From Symsagittifera roscoffensis (Eukaryota; Xenacoelomorpha; Acoela; Convolutidae), in contig NC_087071.1 of assembly GCF_963678635.1 (NCBI RefSeq), positions 32,664,141 to 32,724,140 on the forward strand: 60,000 nt of DNA, written 5' to 3'. A model generated the notes under the pieces. The model saw nothing but the letters and a program-made list of their open reading frames with translations. It was not told where the DNA came from and did not search any database. Position 1 is the first letter of the stretch. Each line of letters starts with the position of its first letter. The position numbers and the translations under genes were made by a program. Positions 32,205 to 44,000 of this stretch are shown here, one piece after another.

Positions 32205-33110
32205 TCGATGTTGTCCAAAATTTATATTTTTGCAATTTATTTTAACCACAAACTATTCGAGACCAATTAAAGAGCAGGCGAAACATTGCAATATTTAGTG
32301 CTTTGATATACGAGCAGTCTCGTATTCTTTGATAGAAATCTTGTAGTTTTTAATATTTTGGCTTCTGGTTCCAACTTTCCCGCTTTTCAATATTTCCTCT
32401 ACTAAATTGTCAGCTGTTTCAGCAAATTTTAATTGTAAAAGTTGTAAAACATATTATTCAACTCAGAAACATTGAATTTTTGAAGTAAATGATTTTTTGG
32501 CAGTTTTTGATTCTTCCGACTACTTGTAACAAATGGTGATGCATTTTTTCAAATTATGAGTCCAAAAAGTTTGGCACAGAACAACATAAAAAAGTAGCAG
32601 TATAAACTTGGGTTTTTTGTTCTAGCCTTTTACACTTTCACACGCAACTTTTACAAGTATGGTCACCGGCGAGTCAAATTTGCCTAGAAACCATTCCAAA
32701 CCAAACTGAATTGAGACTAGTTACTTGATCAACAATTTGATTGCTTCGAAAGCAAAAAGTAAAAGATTTCAGCTGATCAAAAGAGGAAGTGGAGTGGGGA
32801 TACAGTGATAAAGGCTATTTTTATCGTAGGATCTACAAATAATTCCACAAAAATTTCAACAAACATTTTACCGTTTTTGATAAGTTTGTTATTCCACCTG
32901 AAGGAAGTTATATTCTTGAAGTCAATTTTAAAAATGTTTTCCATCAACTTTTTTTCAAAATTATGAGGGTTTTAAAGCTGCCAAGTTGGCAAAATTGGAA
33001 CATTTGATGTTCGTTGTTTACTAATTTTTCATTTGCATCGAATCGAACCATTAAATTGCTCAAAAAAATTCAAGGAAACAACTCTTTCTTAGAAACGTGC
33101 TAATAGATTG
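32205..33110 (+). repeat. Dispersed repeat family, two partial copies
   Basis: 32205-32350 matches the end of the 29-kb copy and of the 53-kb copy (CAAACTATTCGAGACCAATTA ... GATATACGAGCAGTCTCGT). 32860-33060 matches its middle (TTATGAGGGTTTTAAAGCTG, CCAAGTTGGCAAAATTGG). Both are on the + strand and strongly diverged. Confidence 0.45.
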
Positions 33111-33369
33111 AATACTTCTAGAATCCGAACCGAATAAAAAACAGAGGTATGAAAGAGCATGTTCATTTTATTTATCTGTTGTTTTGTATTTTTGTTCGAA
33201 TGTTCTGTGGTCTTTTATTTTTGTCGCGATGCGCACTGTTTTCCTAGCTGTTTGATCAATGCGTTTTTGAAATGTTTTTCTCCATTTGTGATTGTATCCC
33301 TTTGTTCGGATCTTATTTTTCGTGGTACTTCATTGCTTAAATAGCATCTCTGCATGATTTTAATGGCTA

Positions 33370-33583
33370 TTTCAGCGGTGTCAAAGTTTTCCAAAAAGTG
33401 CCCAAAACGGCTTTTTTTGACCTGTTTTTTCAAAAAATTGCCTGCGGCGCAGAAAATTTGGTCTTTTTACTGCTTTTGGAGAGCTCGGAAAAAAAAAAAA
33501 GGTCGTCAAAATTTTCGAAATTTTTTTTAAAATCCGACCCCCCCCCCCCCCCCTCGAGAAAATCCTAGATAGATCCGCCCCTG
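33370..33583 (-). mobile_element. hAT-type MITE family, truncated copy
   Basis: On the - strand it starts CAGGGGCGGATCTATCTAGG, then TTTTCTCGAGGGG with a long G run, then a body (TTTTGACGACCTTTTT, AACAGGTCAAAAAAAGCCG) parallel to the full element at 44471-44786. The far end with its inverted repeat is missing, so it is truncated. Confidence 0.6.
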
Positions 33584-34889
33584 GGTTCAGGTTTGGTCCC
33601 TCCGTGTGGCGGCAGGGATGAATCCAAATCCTAGCACAATTGAGGTTTTTAGAAATTTTGGGTATCCTCTTTTCCGCCTCCGTCTTGGTGACAGGATCCA
33701 TTGTAGCTTATATATTTTGATTTGATGATTTTGTGGCTGACTTCAAATAGCCGAAGTTGGTTGTTTTCTACTGTTCGGGCCGTAATTTTTGGTGGTATCT
33801 CGTGTGAGGACATGACTTCGATCCGATTTTGTGCAGAATCCACCCTGCATACGCAGCATTCGTTCAGCTCGATTGCTTCAATTGTTAGCTCCAATTGTGC
33901 TACTACGTTGCTACGTTGTGTTGTTATATTGTGTTATTGATAGTTTGGGTAGCAAATTCTCTTAGCTCCTTTGATTGGGTTTGGGTTCCCTCCGTGTGGT
34001 GTTAGTCTTTTCTTCTTGTCGTGATATTTGAACCGGTCGCTGTGTATAATCCGAAATTTTGATGGTGTAGGGCTCCTTGAGCAATCAAAGACTGTTTTCT
34101 TGGCACCTGAGTTGAGTATTTGTATAGCATCGACGATTTCTAGTTTGCTTTCCTGGCTCGGTTGTGGGATTCATTCATCTGTTAACACTGTTCGTTCATA
34201 AGTTACCACTAAGAAGACCATCGTTCATATGTCGTTGTTGTTGTGTTTAGGCGGTGCCATCAAGGTTTTTATAGTTTTTCTTCTCTATCAGTCTCGACTC
34301 GCCAGGTAGTTTCTGGGACTCTACCTCCAGGAGTTTGCTTTTTGTTTCGAAGTGTAGTTCGTGTATTTTCCGGAATGAAGATACTGTTGAATCTTTTGTA
34401 GTCGTTTTAACGTCTCATTGTAATGTTTTCCTTTTCGATTAAATTTACTTGTGTTGAGGTTTGTCTTCTTGTTTTTGGTTAGCAGTTAGCTGATTTCTGA
34501 ATGAATGTCTATTCAAGTGATTTTTCTTGGTTGAACTTAAATGACCGCTTTCTGTTCGGCCAAAATGTTCAGAATGCGCTTGAAACTTCAAACGCCTGGC
34601 TAGCGTTCTTTCATCTTCAGTGCGTGTTTCTGTCGGCTAAATTGGTGAGAATGAGGTTGTCAATCATTTTGAGATTAGAATTGAAAGAGTAAATTGACGC
34701 CACAACATATTTGCTATCGTAATTGCTGGTGGCAGCGCCAATGCTACCGGATTCCGTGATATCTATTCTATTAATCCTGTTTTGTTCCCTGCAAAAGTAT
34801 CAAGTCAAAGTCAATGAAATTAGACCGTCAATCCATCTTGTAATCCCAAATTGCCTATTTTTATCTTATTTAGTTGGCAATGAAAGCAC

Positions 34890-35130
34890 TTAAAAATGCT
34901 TGGTGGTCTGTGATGGCGATAAAGTTTTATCAAATAGGTAGTACTTAAAATGCTCGATGGCCCAATTGACCCCTAGAAATCCAAATTTGCTTTGGGAATG
35001 TTTTTCTTCAAAGGAAATTAGAAACCTTGAGGCGTAATTATTTGTTATTTAGCCTAGCCCCCTTCTAGGAATTGTCTTAGTGCTGCACCTAACACAAAAC
35101 TTGTCCCTTCACAGACCACGCGGGTCTCTA
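34890..35130 (-). pseudogene. RNase H, decayed
   Basis: NYASRFLISFEEKHSQSKFG then LGVNWAIEHFKYYLF (- strand, about 35040-34920) matches the YASR.L...E..YS..ELE.L.VVWA.E.F..YL block. FVLGAALRQF at about 35090 matches the GLGA..L.Q strand. Two catalytic positions are substituted (EL to FG; S in place of the usual Asp context), plus stops. Confidence 0.7.
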
Positions 35131-35419
35131 GGTTTTGGTTGAAGTGTTTATTTTCAATTTTTCCAGTACTAATTTCAGTAGTGGTTTGAAATTGGCGCGT
35201 TTGGAATTGTTCCGCTTTCCAATAAAATGTTTTTTTTTATCTGTGGGTTTTAGGAGTGGTCTTAGGGCTGCTGCTGTTTGTGCTTAATTTGGGATTTAAA
35301 CTTTAAGGTGGTGTATGGAATCCACAAATTTGTTAACCTGCTTACATGCAAAGTAATATTTACCTAAAGATATAGCTAAAAAATTTTTATCCATTTTTTT
35401 TCAGGAACTGTCCTAAAAA

Positions 35420-36100
35420 TGGCTTGTGTAGGTTTTTTGATCTTTTTTTTGGCAAATAACATATCGTCTATGTATGCGTATATGAGTGTTTGTGAGTGTG
35501 AAGTCTATTGCTTTCCGCAACTCGGCTGGCATAACTGTAAATCCATGAAAACCAGTTTGGAATTGTTATATCCCGGTTCATATATCTCCTGTGAGACAGA
35601 AATTAAACTGGCTTATGGTCTCTGGATCCCGAGCGATTCATGAATATCATAAATTTTACCATTTACAATGAATATTACGGATATCATAGGTCCAGCGTCG
35701 AGAAAATCAATTATGTTTTGTCGTTTATTTGAACACTTTGTGCAATATTGCCGAGTAGTAAGTTGATATTTGGCGTTAGAAACTTGTTTTTCTGGATGAC
35801 ATTCTTAATTTTTTTCCAGTCTATTGCCAGTTTTACTGTTTGATCCTTTTTTTACTGTTATCAGAATTGAACTAAGAAATTGTTTGCTGAAGCTGAAATT
35901 TTTATAAAGTTTGATAAAATGTTTTTGGCCGATCATTTTGTTCAGGTGCTTTTTTAAAGGTTCCTGAAGATGAATTGGAATAGGTATTCATCTCTGTTGT
36001 ATAGACGCAACTTTTTTTTGAAGTTGTTCTCATGACGTACTTTTTTGCTTTTGTGACTCTCGCGCTTTTTTTTAGTTGCTGAAAACTATCTTTGACCTAT
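35420..36100 (-). pseudogene. Reverse transcriptase, decayed
   Basis: The active-site box YIDDM is encoded at 35460-35474 (- strand) in the context LIYAYIDDMLFA, as in Ty3/gypsy RT. Upstream and downstream blocks are recognisable only in pieces, with several stops and frame changes. Confidence 0.65.
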
Positions 36101-36108
36101 TATTTTCC

Positions 36109-36480
36109 TTATGGGTCTGATGTTTTTGTTCTCGGATATGTTGAGGACCTGTTTTGTTTTGAATTTTCATTAACCAATTTAATGCCCATTAGCAGTGGAA
36201 TTTTTCTTCCGATCAGGTTGGCTTTTTCTTTGTCCTCAATGATAAGCGATATCGATAGCTTTGGCCACCCACCGGATTCGATTGACATTATAAATCTTCC
36301 CTTCAGTTTAATGTACTGACCGTCGCAGCAAGCCAAAATTTGTTCCGCATTTTGGGATATATATTCGAATGTTACAGAACTGTTATTCTATTTTTTTCTT
36401 TGGCGGTTTGATCGTTGAGAAATGACATTGGGCTTCCTGAGTCGACATTTGCAAAATTGTTTTTCGTTCTGATTTTCAAT
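36109..36480 (-). pseudogene. Aspartic protease, decayed
   Basis: ANVDSGSPMSFLN at about 36410-36450 (- strand) is the catalytic D-S-G motif. About 30 codons on, CDGQYIKLKGRF then SISLIIEDKEKANLIGRKI fits the flap and the LLGR motif of gypsy proteases. A frameshift separates the two blocks. Confidence 0.65.
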
Positions 36481-36715
36481 TTTATTATATGTCCGTTTGT
36501 GTTGTCTTCTTGGAGGTTCACAGATTTTGTTGATCTCGAATGCTTCTGCGATCGCCATTTTAATAAAGTTGTTTCGCAGTATCTCTTTTAATCAATTTGC
36601 AGATATTTAGTTTGCGTATGCGACAGAATCGTTTAATTCGCCATCGGTGACTTCTTTTTCTTCACCCTCTGTCTGGTCTATGTTTGTTGCTGTATGATAT
36701 TTGATGATCTACAAA

Positions 36716-36835
36716 CATTTGTGAAATTTCCCCGTTTAGCCCATTTTGTACAGACTTTATCTTTTGCGGGACTTGACTAAAAATGCTTTTGTCCGCATTG
36801 TTGTCCACATTTGTAAATTTTTTTGTCCAGTTCTC
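36716..36835 (-). pseudogene. Zinc-knuckle region of gag, decayed
   Basis: On the - strand the reading is YKCGQQCGQKHF, a stop, SSPAKDKVCTKWAKRGNF, then TNVCRS. It fits C..CG..H.....CPA....C..C.K.GHF...CRS, with two of the Cys and one His replaced. This double pattern is typical of some animal gypsy gag proteins. A basic stretch rich in Lys/Arg/Gln lies just upstream (36850-37030). Confidence 0.6.
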
Positions 36836-37390
36836 CTTGTTGCTGATAAGGTTGGCCTTTTGTGTTGTAGTTCCCTAGTGGGTAATTTTGTCGGCCTGCT
36901 TTTTTTCTGCAACCTCTTTGAGTGATTTGATAACACCTTTTTCCCCTTCGTCCGCGTGGTTGGATCAAATCCGTGCATTTGTGTTTGATTGATGTCGATG
37001 ACGTGTGTCCGAACGGGTTCATTTTCATTGTTTTACTACGTTCTATCCTTTTTCTATCTCCTTTCTTTCTGACTTTGATATCACTATTCTCCCAACCTGC
37101 TTTTTTATCACCTGATTTCGTATGTCTTGATTTCTTTTCTGTGTCTCCAGTATTCTCAATTTAGCGTGTTAGTTTTGTGATTGGAGCTTTATCTCTATAT
37201 AGATTTTGTACCTCTATCTCATCTTTGGCAAAAACAGCCATTACCATGATGGCTGCCCAATTGGACCATTCCAGTGGTGGCTACGTTGATTCGCTTTGCC
37301 AGAACCGTGGGATACTAAACGGTTTTTTGTATCTTGTGTGCTGCGCTATCTCATACGGTGATGTATGAACACTTCTAGAATCCCAACCGA

Positions 37391-38035
37391 TTGTTAATTA
37401 GACCCTCATGCACGAATGAACTCATGTGAAGGCAAAAACAGCTGATTGATACATATTAATTCACTAGTTCTGACAGCTATTGCTCTCAACTATGCTTTGC
37501 TATATCAAATTAGGGTCACCACATGACCAGTAATGTCAACCGACCGGATGACATAAACAAAAAAATGACTAGAAGTGAAAGTTTTCAAAAGTTGAAAAAA
37601 AAATGTTTAAGACTATCAAATTACATTTTTAAAAGACTTCTGGATTTTTTCAAACTAGATTTTTTAAGTAAAGATATCCAAAAGAGAAGTCGGAAAAATT
37701 AGGGATTTACTCGATAAAAAGCTTTACTTTGAAACTTCTTTTAAAATTTTCAAACTTTTCTTTGCCTTTACTTTATTTTAAAACTTCTTTTAAAATTTTC
37801 AGAAAATTTCTTTGCCTTTTCATTATTTTCAAAATGTGATTTTAATTTTGAAAAATCAGTTTCATATCAAGACATTGAAATTCTCTGGTTCTTCGCCTTC
37901 AATTTACAGGCTGTAATTGGAAATTGAAATTGTAAATTCTTTTTCAATCTAATAGAAAATTTTCTGGCTGGGCGTTTGAAATTAATTTGAGATGACTGAA
38001 AGTATTCGGATATGTCCTCAATCAAAGGCTCATAG
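37391..38035. other. No gene; one short tandem duplication
   Basis: AAACTTCTTTTAAAATTTTC followed by a TTTCTTTGCCTTT word occurs twice, about 48 bp apart (37735-37830). Nothing else is recognised. Confidence 0.5.
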
Positions 38036-38146
38036 CAATGGAACGACGGCGAACCAAAAAACCACACGAGCAAATTAGCGGATGATGTTTGTTTTATGGA
38101 CCGACAGCAGCGGAACCCCAAATGCGATATGCGAGGCCGCAATTAA
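38036..38146 (+). pseudogene. Possible C-type lectin domain fragment
   Basis: One frame reads QWNDGEPKNHTSKLADDVCF. After a one-base shift inside the TTTGTTTT run the next frame reads LWTDSSGTPNAICEAAIK. C-type lectin-like domains end W..GEPN......E.C.......W.D..C.....ICE, so the order W-x-x-GEP-N, D-x-C, ICE is right, but the second-last Cys is missing and a frameshift is needed. It is either a decayed exon or a chance hit. No splice sites were found that would keep it in a gene. Confidence 0.35.
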
Positions 38147-38821
38147 GTCTATACGGAATTAAATTTTGCACTTAAAAGTTACATTTTGGAAATAGAATAT
38201 CAAATAATCTCTGATTTTTTTCTAGCTAATTCAAAATTTACATGGGTTCGACTCTCATTTTTTAACCTCTCGACAACAATTGGAATGATAACCTTTCAGC
38301 ATCTTTTTAACAAACTTCAATTGGGAATTATTTTTTCAAAATTCATGACAGCTTCAACTATCTCCTTGAAATGGAGAGCATTTCGCTTTTAGTAAAAAAC
38401 TCGCGGATAAGCTTACCATTATTTTAGCCCTACATATATCCGATAGGAGATACCCTAGCTTAATTTTATTTGTTAAAATGATTTAAACTCCAGATTAAGG
38501 TTTGAGTTTGTAGTACAAAACTCAAAACGTGGTTACTTGAAAGATTTGGCCAATCAAATAGTTTCTGAATTCGAACGGTTCTTTTTCGTGTAAAAGGTTT
38601 GAAAGGTTTGGCTAATCAAATAATTGTTCGAACGGTTCGATTCTTATAATACCCGGTTTTAGAAATGCACAGATGATTTTTAACAGAGATCAATTAAAGA
38701 CTACTCTGACCCCTCCATGCACAAAAACATAACTGGCTATTTCATGAGATTTTTTGTAGAATTGGGCGTAAAATTTTAGAAAACTCGTTGGGAAGTTTGC
38801 ATTTCATTTTAAAATCTGTTC

Positions 38822-39245
38822 CAGGACAATCAACCCGATACCAATTTACCCTATGCCATTCTACCCTATACTAATCTACCCATTATTCCGATCTATCCTA
38901 TGCCAAATTAGTCTATGCAAATTTACCTTATGTTCTATAAAAAGTTCAACAAGTCAGAGATAACTGAATTTCTTATCTCGGTTTAAGGTCACCAGTGAGC
39001 GCGCTCGCCGCTTCGTGGTGATAACCGGCTCCAATTTTCGTATAGACTCCTTCGCTCTGTAGGCAAGCTCGCAACACGTTGACGCGACTTCTGCAATCAC
39101 TATTTTGCTGTTATCAGACCGTCTCAATTTAGGCGTAGGGTAAATTGGCGTAGGATAGATTGGCAAAAGCTAAGTTAAAAACATAAGGTAGAATGGCATA
39201 AGATAAAATGGAAAAGGGTAAATTGGAATAAGGTAAGTTGTCCTG
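38822..39245. mobile_element. Non-autonomous element with inverted arms of short repeats
   Basis: It begins CAGGACAA and ends TTGTCCTG. The left arm is a chain of degenerate 15-16 bp units (TACCCTATGCCAATT, TACCCTATACTAATC ...); the right arm is the same chain inverted (GGGTAAATTGGCGTA, GGATAGATTGGCAAA ...). The non-repeated core contains GGTTTAAGGTCACCAGTGAG and GTAGGCAAGCTCGCAA. The core recurs at 58276-58380 with different arm units. No ORF. Confidence 0.65.
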
Positions 39246-39369
39246 CTACCTTATAATCAACACTGTGATATAAATAAAAGCTTTTTTCTTGGATATGAAG
39301 AATATCCCACGAATAGAGCTTGATGTTAACAATTATGGGGTAGAGTTAAGACAGAGTTGCATAATTTTT

Positions 39370-39520
39370 ATGACTGGGTTGGATTTTTTCAAACAAAGTT
39401 CGACTTTATGACAAAGACTTTTTGACAAAAAATATCAACCATCAAAAAATATTGTTGTCTTGAGCTCAAATGTAAGAAACTGTTCAACTGTGCGTCTTTC
39501 AAGATCAATTTTTGCACTGC
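39370..39520 (+). repeat. Dispersed repeat family, partial copy
   Basis: GGATTTTTTCAAACAAAGTT, CGACTTT, TTTTTGACAAAA and TATTGTTGTCTTGAGCTCAA follow the order of the 29-kb copy. Confidence 0.5.
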
Positions 39521-41009
39521 TGTTTTGATTTGAGCCTGGGTCCTGGCGAATTTTAATTACACTGAAAAATTAAATCAACTCTGCAATGGCGTAAAACGTT
39601 TCAAATTATCATCAACTTTCAAGTTGTTTTCTTTTAAGTTGAAAACAAACTACTTTTATGGGAACCATTCAAGGGGGTTTTGATATTCAAATTTTTTTAT
39701 TTAAAAAAAGCTAAAATTTGCTGTTAAAATGACGTGCCTAAAAATTTTTTAAAAGTATTATTAACATGTTGTTTTCAACAAGGTACTAGCGTGATAAACG
39801 TGACATTTTTTAGCGTCGGTTGGTTTACTTGAACTTTTTTGTTAAAAAATCAAACAATTCTGCTGGTGGGAAAAAATTTGCAAAGAATTTTTTTACATCC
39901 TTTAAGAGCATGACGAGAGAATCAAGAATTTTTCTGGAACTTCATCATAAACATTATTTTTCGAGTTTTGTAGTTATATGCTATTTGAGCTCGACTAAAG
40001 TAGAAAAAATTTGCTATTAAACTTCAAATAAAATAGTCATCTTCAATCACCAAAAATGAAGTCACCAATTTGAGGCTATTTTACAGGTTGTTAGTTAAGA
40101 AAGGAGTCTAGTTTTCTTAAAAACGTTGTTAGTTTTCTCCCATGATGATTTAATAATGGTATAAATTTTGTGTAAAAATGGAGTTAAGTCTTGGTAGTTG
40201 CGTTGAAAATGGAATTGAACCTAATTATTATTATTTTTTCTTAAACCCATATAAGGTAGAGTTGTCAGATTTCGCTAATGCATATAATTGTTTTTTTTTT
40301 CAAGCAGAACAAATTAGCTGCGTACAACTTTGAGCAACCAATCACATCAAATCAATGCCGAGTAGTTTGCTCAGATATCTCCTAACTAGAAATAAATTGT
40401 ATCTTTCAAAATCCTGTTTAGAAATGGTTATTTTTGATTTGAGGGAGTTAATTGGATTTTTTTTCCGAAAATAATGAAAAGAGACCACAGTCAATATATT
40501 CAGTCCTGAAACTTGATATAAAAGCTTTTCTCGAATTTTAATTACAAATAAGTGTTTACAAATTGAATCTACTAATTTTAGAAATCGCGTATGTAATATT
40601 GATCTATTTTCAAATACAATAATAATTTGATCCAATCAGTTAAAACTATTTTTCACTTTGCTTTATGATTTGCAGTTATTAGCTTTTTCGTTAAAAGCAA
40701 AATTTTTAGTCAAAGATCACTAGCAGAACATAAATTTCAGCTAATCAAAGGTCTACAGTATAAAAATAAAAAGTAGCGAAAAAACAAACCTTAACTTCAA
40801 CTCTTTTTATCACTTTCAGCATAAGCTCAAAAATTAACTATAGATTAAATTGGCTTGGAATTTTTTTTCTTTTTGATATCAGCTAAATTGTATACACCAT
40901 TGGAGCTTAAATTTGGATAATTTCAGATACTTTTATGATAAAAATTGTTCTCCAAAAACTATTAAAAAATGAAAATTATGATTCAATATTTCAATATTGG
41001 CTATTTCGA
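39521..41009. other. No gene recognised
   Basis: AT-rich sequence between the repeats and the last exon of the 41-46 kb gene. A polyadenylation signal for that gene was not clearly identified just below 41010. Confidence 0.5.
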
Positions 41010-44000
41010 TTATACATAGCTTGAGCTAATCGGCAACGTCATGCTTCTATCCAATTGATGAGTGCTGAAGTCTTTCCCGGGAACATTCATCGACTTCGAA
41101 ATTTTTGGAGAGTTCGGATATGTTATGTTGAAATTCAACGCATTCGGTACATTATTATTGAATTTGCTTTCCTCGCAATAATTCGTAAGGTTGTTTCGTA
41201 TCGCAGATATCTCGTAATCTTTCCAAGACTCTTTCACAACTTTTGCTATCATAATTGAAAACTGGATTAAATTTAACGCCCAAGAAATGAATATTGGAAT
41301 CATAATTTGAATCTCTTCACTCGAAAATATATAATTATTGATTTGTTCGGATTTGTAAAAACTCGAAGATTCAATAAAAAATAAACCAAAAGTTGCCAGG
41401 CTATTAAACTGAAACATGATCAAAATAAGAATAAACGAAACGAAAATATTCATTTTCAAATTTGAATCGACTTCGCGCGAAGTTCTTGAAAACGAGTGAA
41501 AAATAACTATCACTACTGACGCCAAAGAAAATAAAATAGCTGAAAAACTAAGTGCTATTCTGCCCGATCTTTTGGATGAAGAATTGTGAGATTGTTGTGG
41601 TTTTCTTGGATTTTGCAAAGGAGCGTTTTGGGAAGTTTTCTTTGGATAAATATTGACAAAATTGTGTTTCACGTCTTCAAATTGTTTAGAAAATTCGACT
41701 TTTTTCACGTTTTGTATAGCATTTGTCATATTGAATTTCGGTGATTGTCTTGATAAGTAAAGACAGAATTTCTGAAAAGGTGAGATCAACTGAGAGCAAC
41801 AAGGACATGTTTTAGGATCTGGTTGCGTTTGTTCCGATGTCCAAGGTTTAGCGACTGCGTTTTGATGTCTCTGAATTTCCAAGCTGAAAAAAAACTATTA
41901 GCTACAATAGTTGACAAATTTTTGTGTTATTATTGATTTTCTATGATTTTTCACTTTTAATTTGCCTCATTCCTTCAAAAATAAGAAAAAAAACACTGCA
42001 AAATACCATTTTTCACTGCAAAATACCATTGATAATTTTGATTTTTTCTAACAAATCTTGCAGGCGCGAATCTAGGATTTTCATGAGAGCACAGAATTTA
42101 AATTTAAAAAAACTTCCAACATTTAGTTGATTTTTTTTGGAGTTTTTGCTTTTTTTGATTTCAAAAATTCAATTTCATTTTTAAAATTTTCAATTTAAAG
42201 AGTTATTTCACTTACTTTCCCTGATGAATAATTGCCCAGATAGGGTTCAGTTCATTTTTATTACCATCGTTCCAAGTACCGTCATTATTTTTCAAACTTT
42301 CTAGATTTGTTGTCTCCGACTGTCGATAATTATTATTTTCTAAATTAGTTTCTCTGTTTGCGTTTGCGTTTTGTTTTTCTTCGTTTTTCGGGCATTGAGA
42401 ATTTTGGTCGAATTGTGCAGAGACTGTTATGATGTGTTCGGCTACAAACGAGCACTGATCAACAAACATGGAGAAGTCACGTGCGATGAATTTGTTTTCG
42501 AGCTCCAAATCTCGGATTGCCTGGAAATGAAGAAAAAAGTATCAAATGTCAATTTTTTCAAGTGTAACTTATTGAAAAAAAAAATTAATTAAATAAAATT
42601 CTGGCAAAAATATAGTTACCAGTACTAATCATTTTTGTGAAATATGAGCTTAATCAAAAATGCTTAAGATGACTTCCTTAATATAACTTTTTTTTTTCAA
42701 CAATGAAATTTCAGAAATTAGTTTAGCCATTAAAAGCGAATTTTTTTTTTAATTTAGTGAATACGAACTCAATTCAAAATTTTTAACTTACCTGGTTTAG
42801 ATTTGTTTTAAACTGTTCCTCGCTCTGATCGAGCTGTCGGTTCATATTATATTGATGAGCCTTAAGCATTGCCATCTCAAACTCATTGTAGCCTTCATTA
42901 GTGTAGTTGAGATCCGTTTTTGCAACCTCACCCTGAAACTCAAAATTCTGAACCATAATTGAATCTACATTTATATTTAATGCCAAATTGTTGGGAAAAT
43001 CAGTGACTTAAAGCAACTTAATAGCCAAAGAAATTTGATAGATGTTTGACACAGTTTGTAGAATCTGAAATAAGTTTTAAAACTTATTACGTCAAAATGA
43101 GCAGTTTTGGATTAATTTTGCTCAGATTCGCTGACCCAAGCAATTTGGCATTAACTAAGAAAACTAGATTTAAAGTCGATATAGGTTGTTTGATCCGCAC
43201 TCTGTGAAAAAATTGAAAATATAAGAGAACGGACTGTTAATGCGTAAGCTAAAACAAGATAGTCCGTTAGAAACAAACCTGTCTCAACTTTTGCAATCCA
43301 AATCTCAGAAACAGAATTTTTTTTCGGTTTTTTGAACTTTTATCTTTTCTTCTGTGTTAAGTACAAGAGGAGCAGTTTTGCATGTAATAATGTATTGAAC
43401 ATACCAAACAAATTGCCTTAACCACCCACTTTGCAAAAATTTTGGAGCCGCATTTTTGCTACTTAGGCGTTTAAGAAAAACATATAGCGATTCTATTGTC
43501 CAAGCTTGAGCTTGATCAATTTCAGCTTGGTAATTTTGACGTTCATAAATTGCATAAAACCTGTCGCAGGTGAAACATTTTTGCAATTTGGGCAAAAAAA
43601 CTAATAACATTTGTCTGATATATACAAAACTTTTTTAAAATCACAAATTAAAGAAAAAACCAAAGGATCAAAAATACAACTGCCGAAAAGATTTCTTTCG
43701 ACAGTGATTATTCAACTCAAATCACCTTTAAAAAAGGCTTTTTGCTGTGTATATTTTGACCCCAAATCGTTTTTTGTGATAGACCTTGCAAAAAAAACCA
43801 CCAAGAAGTTTAAAACTGTTCCCCACGATACCATGTGGATTGAAAAGTAATAACATTTAGTCTGATTTTTCTGAAGTCTTTGATGGCCGTGCCCTAATTA
43901 CTATACAAACATACTCCGATTATAACAAGGATAGCCGATTGCTGAGCAAGTACTGCAGAATATTCCGAACATATTCATAAAGTAGATATAAAAAGTTAAT

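Larger units (their letters stand above)
33590..37370 (-). mobile_element. Second Ty3/gypsy remnant, unrelated to the giant element
   Basis: Read on the - strand it shows, in order, a basic gag end, a double zinc-knuckle-like region, aspartic protease, RT and RNase H, all in drifting frames with many stops. Integrase and LTRs were not recognised; the last kilobase (34500-33590) contains only short frames. A 20-bp near-identical word flanks the remnant (33114-33133 and 37371-37390). Its RT has YIDDM and its gag has a Cys/His pattern like the CCHC pair of the K02A2.6-like gypsy families, unlike the giant copies, so this is a separate lineage and older. Confidence 0.75.

Noticed and set aside
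33535-33553. Poly-C runs at 33535, 44754, 52966 and 53106 as telomeric or structural signals.
   Set aside because: They are part of the hAT-type MITE family and sit at fixed places next to its ends.
35419-35643. + strand frames over 33159-37368, for example the Cys-rich one at 35419.
   Set aside because: They are mirror readings of the - strand gypsy remnant; the - strand gives YIDDM, D-S-G and CCHC-like motifs.
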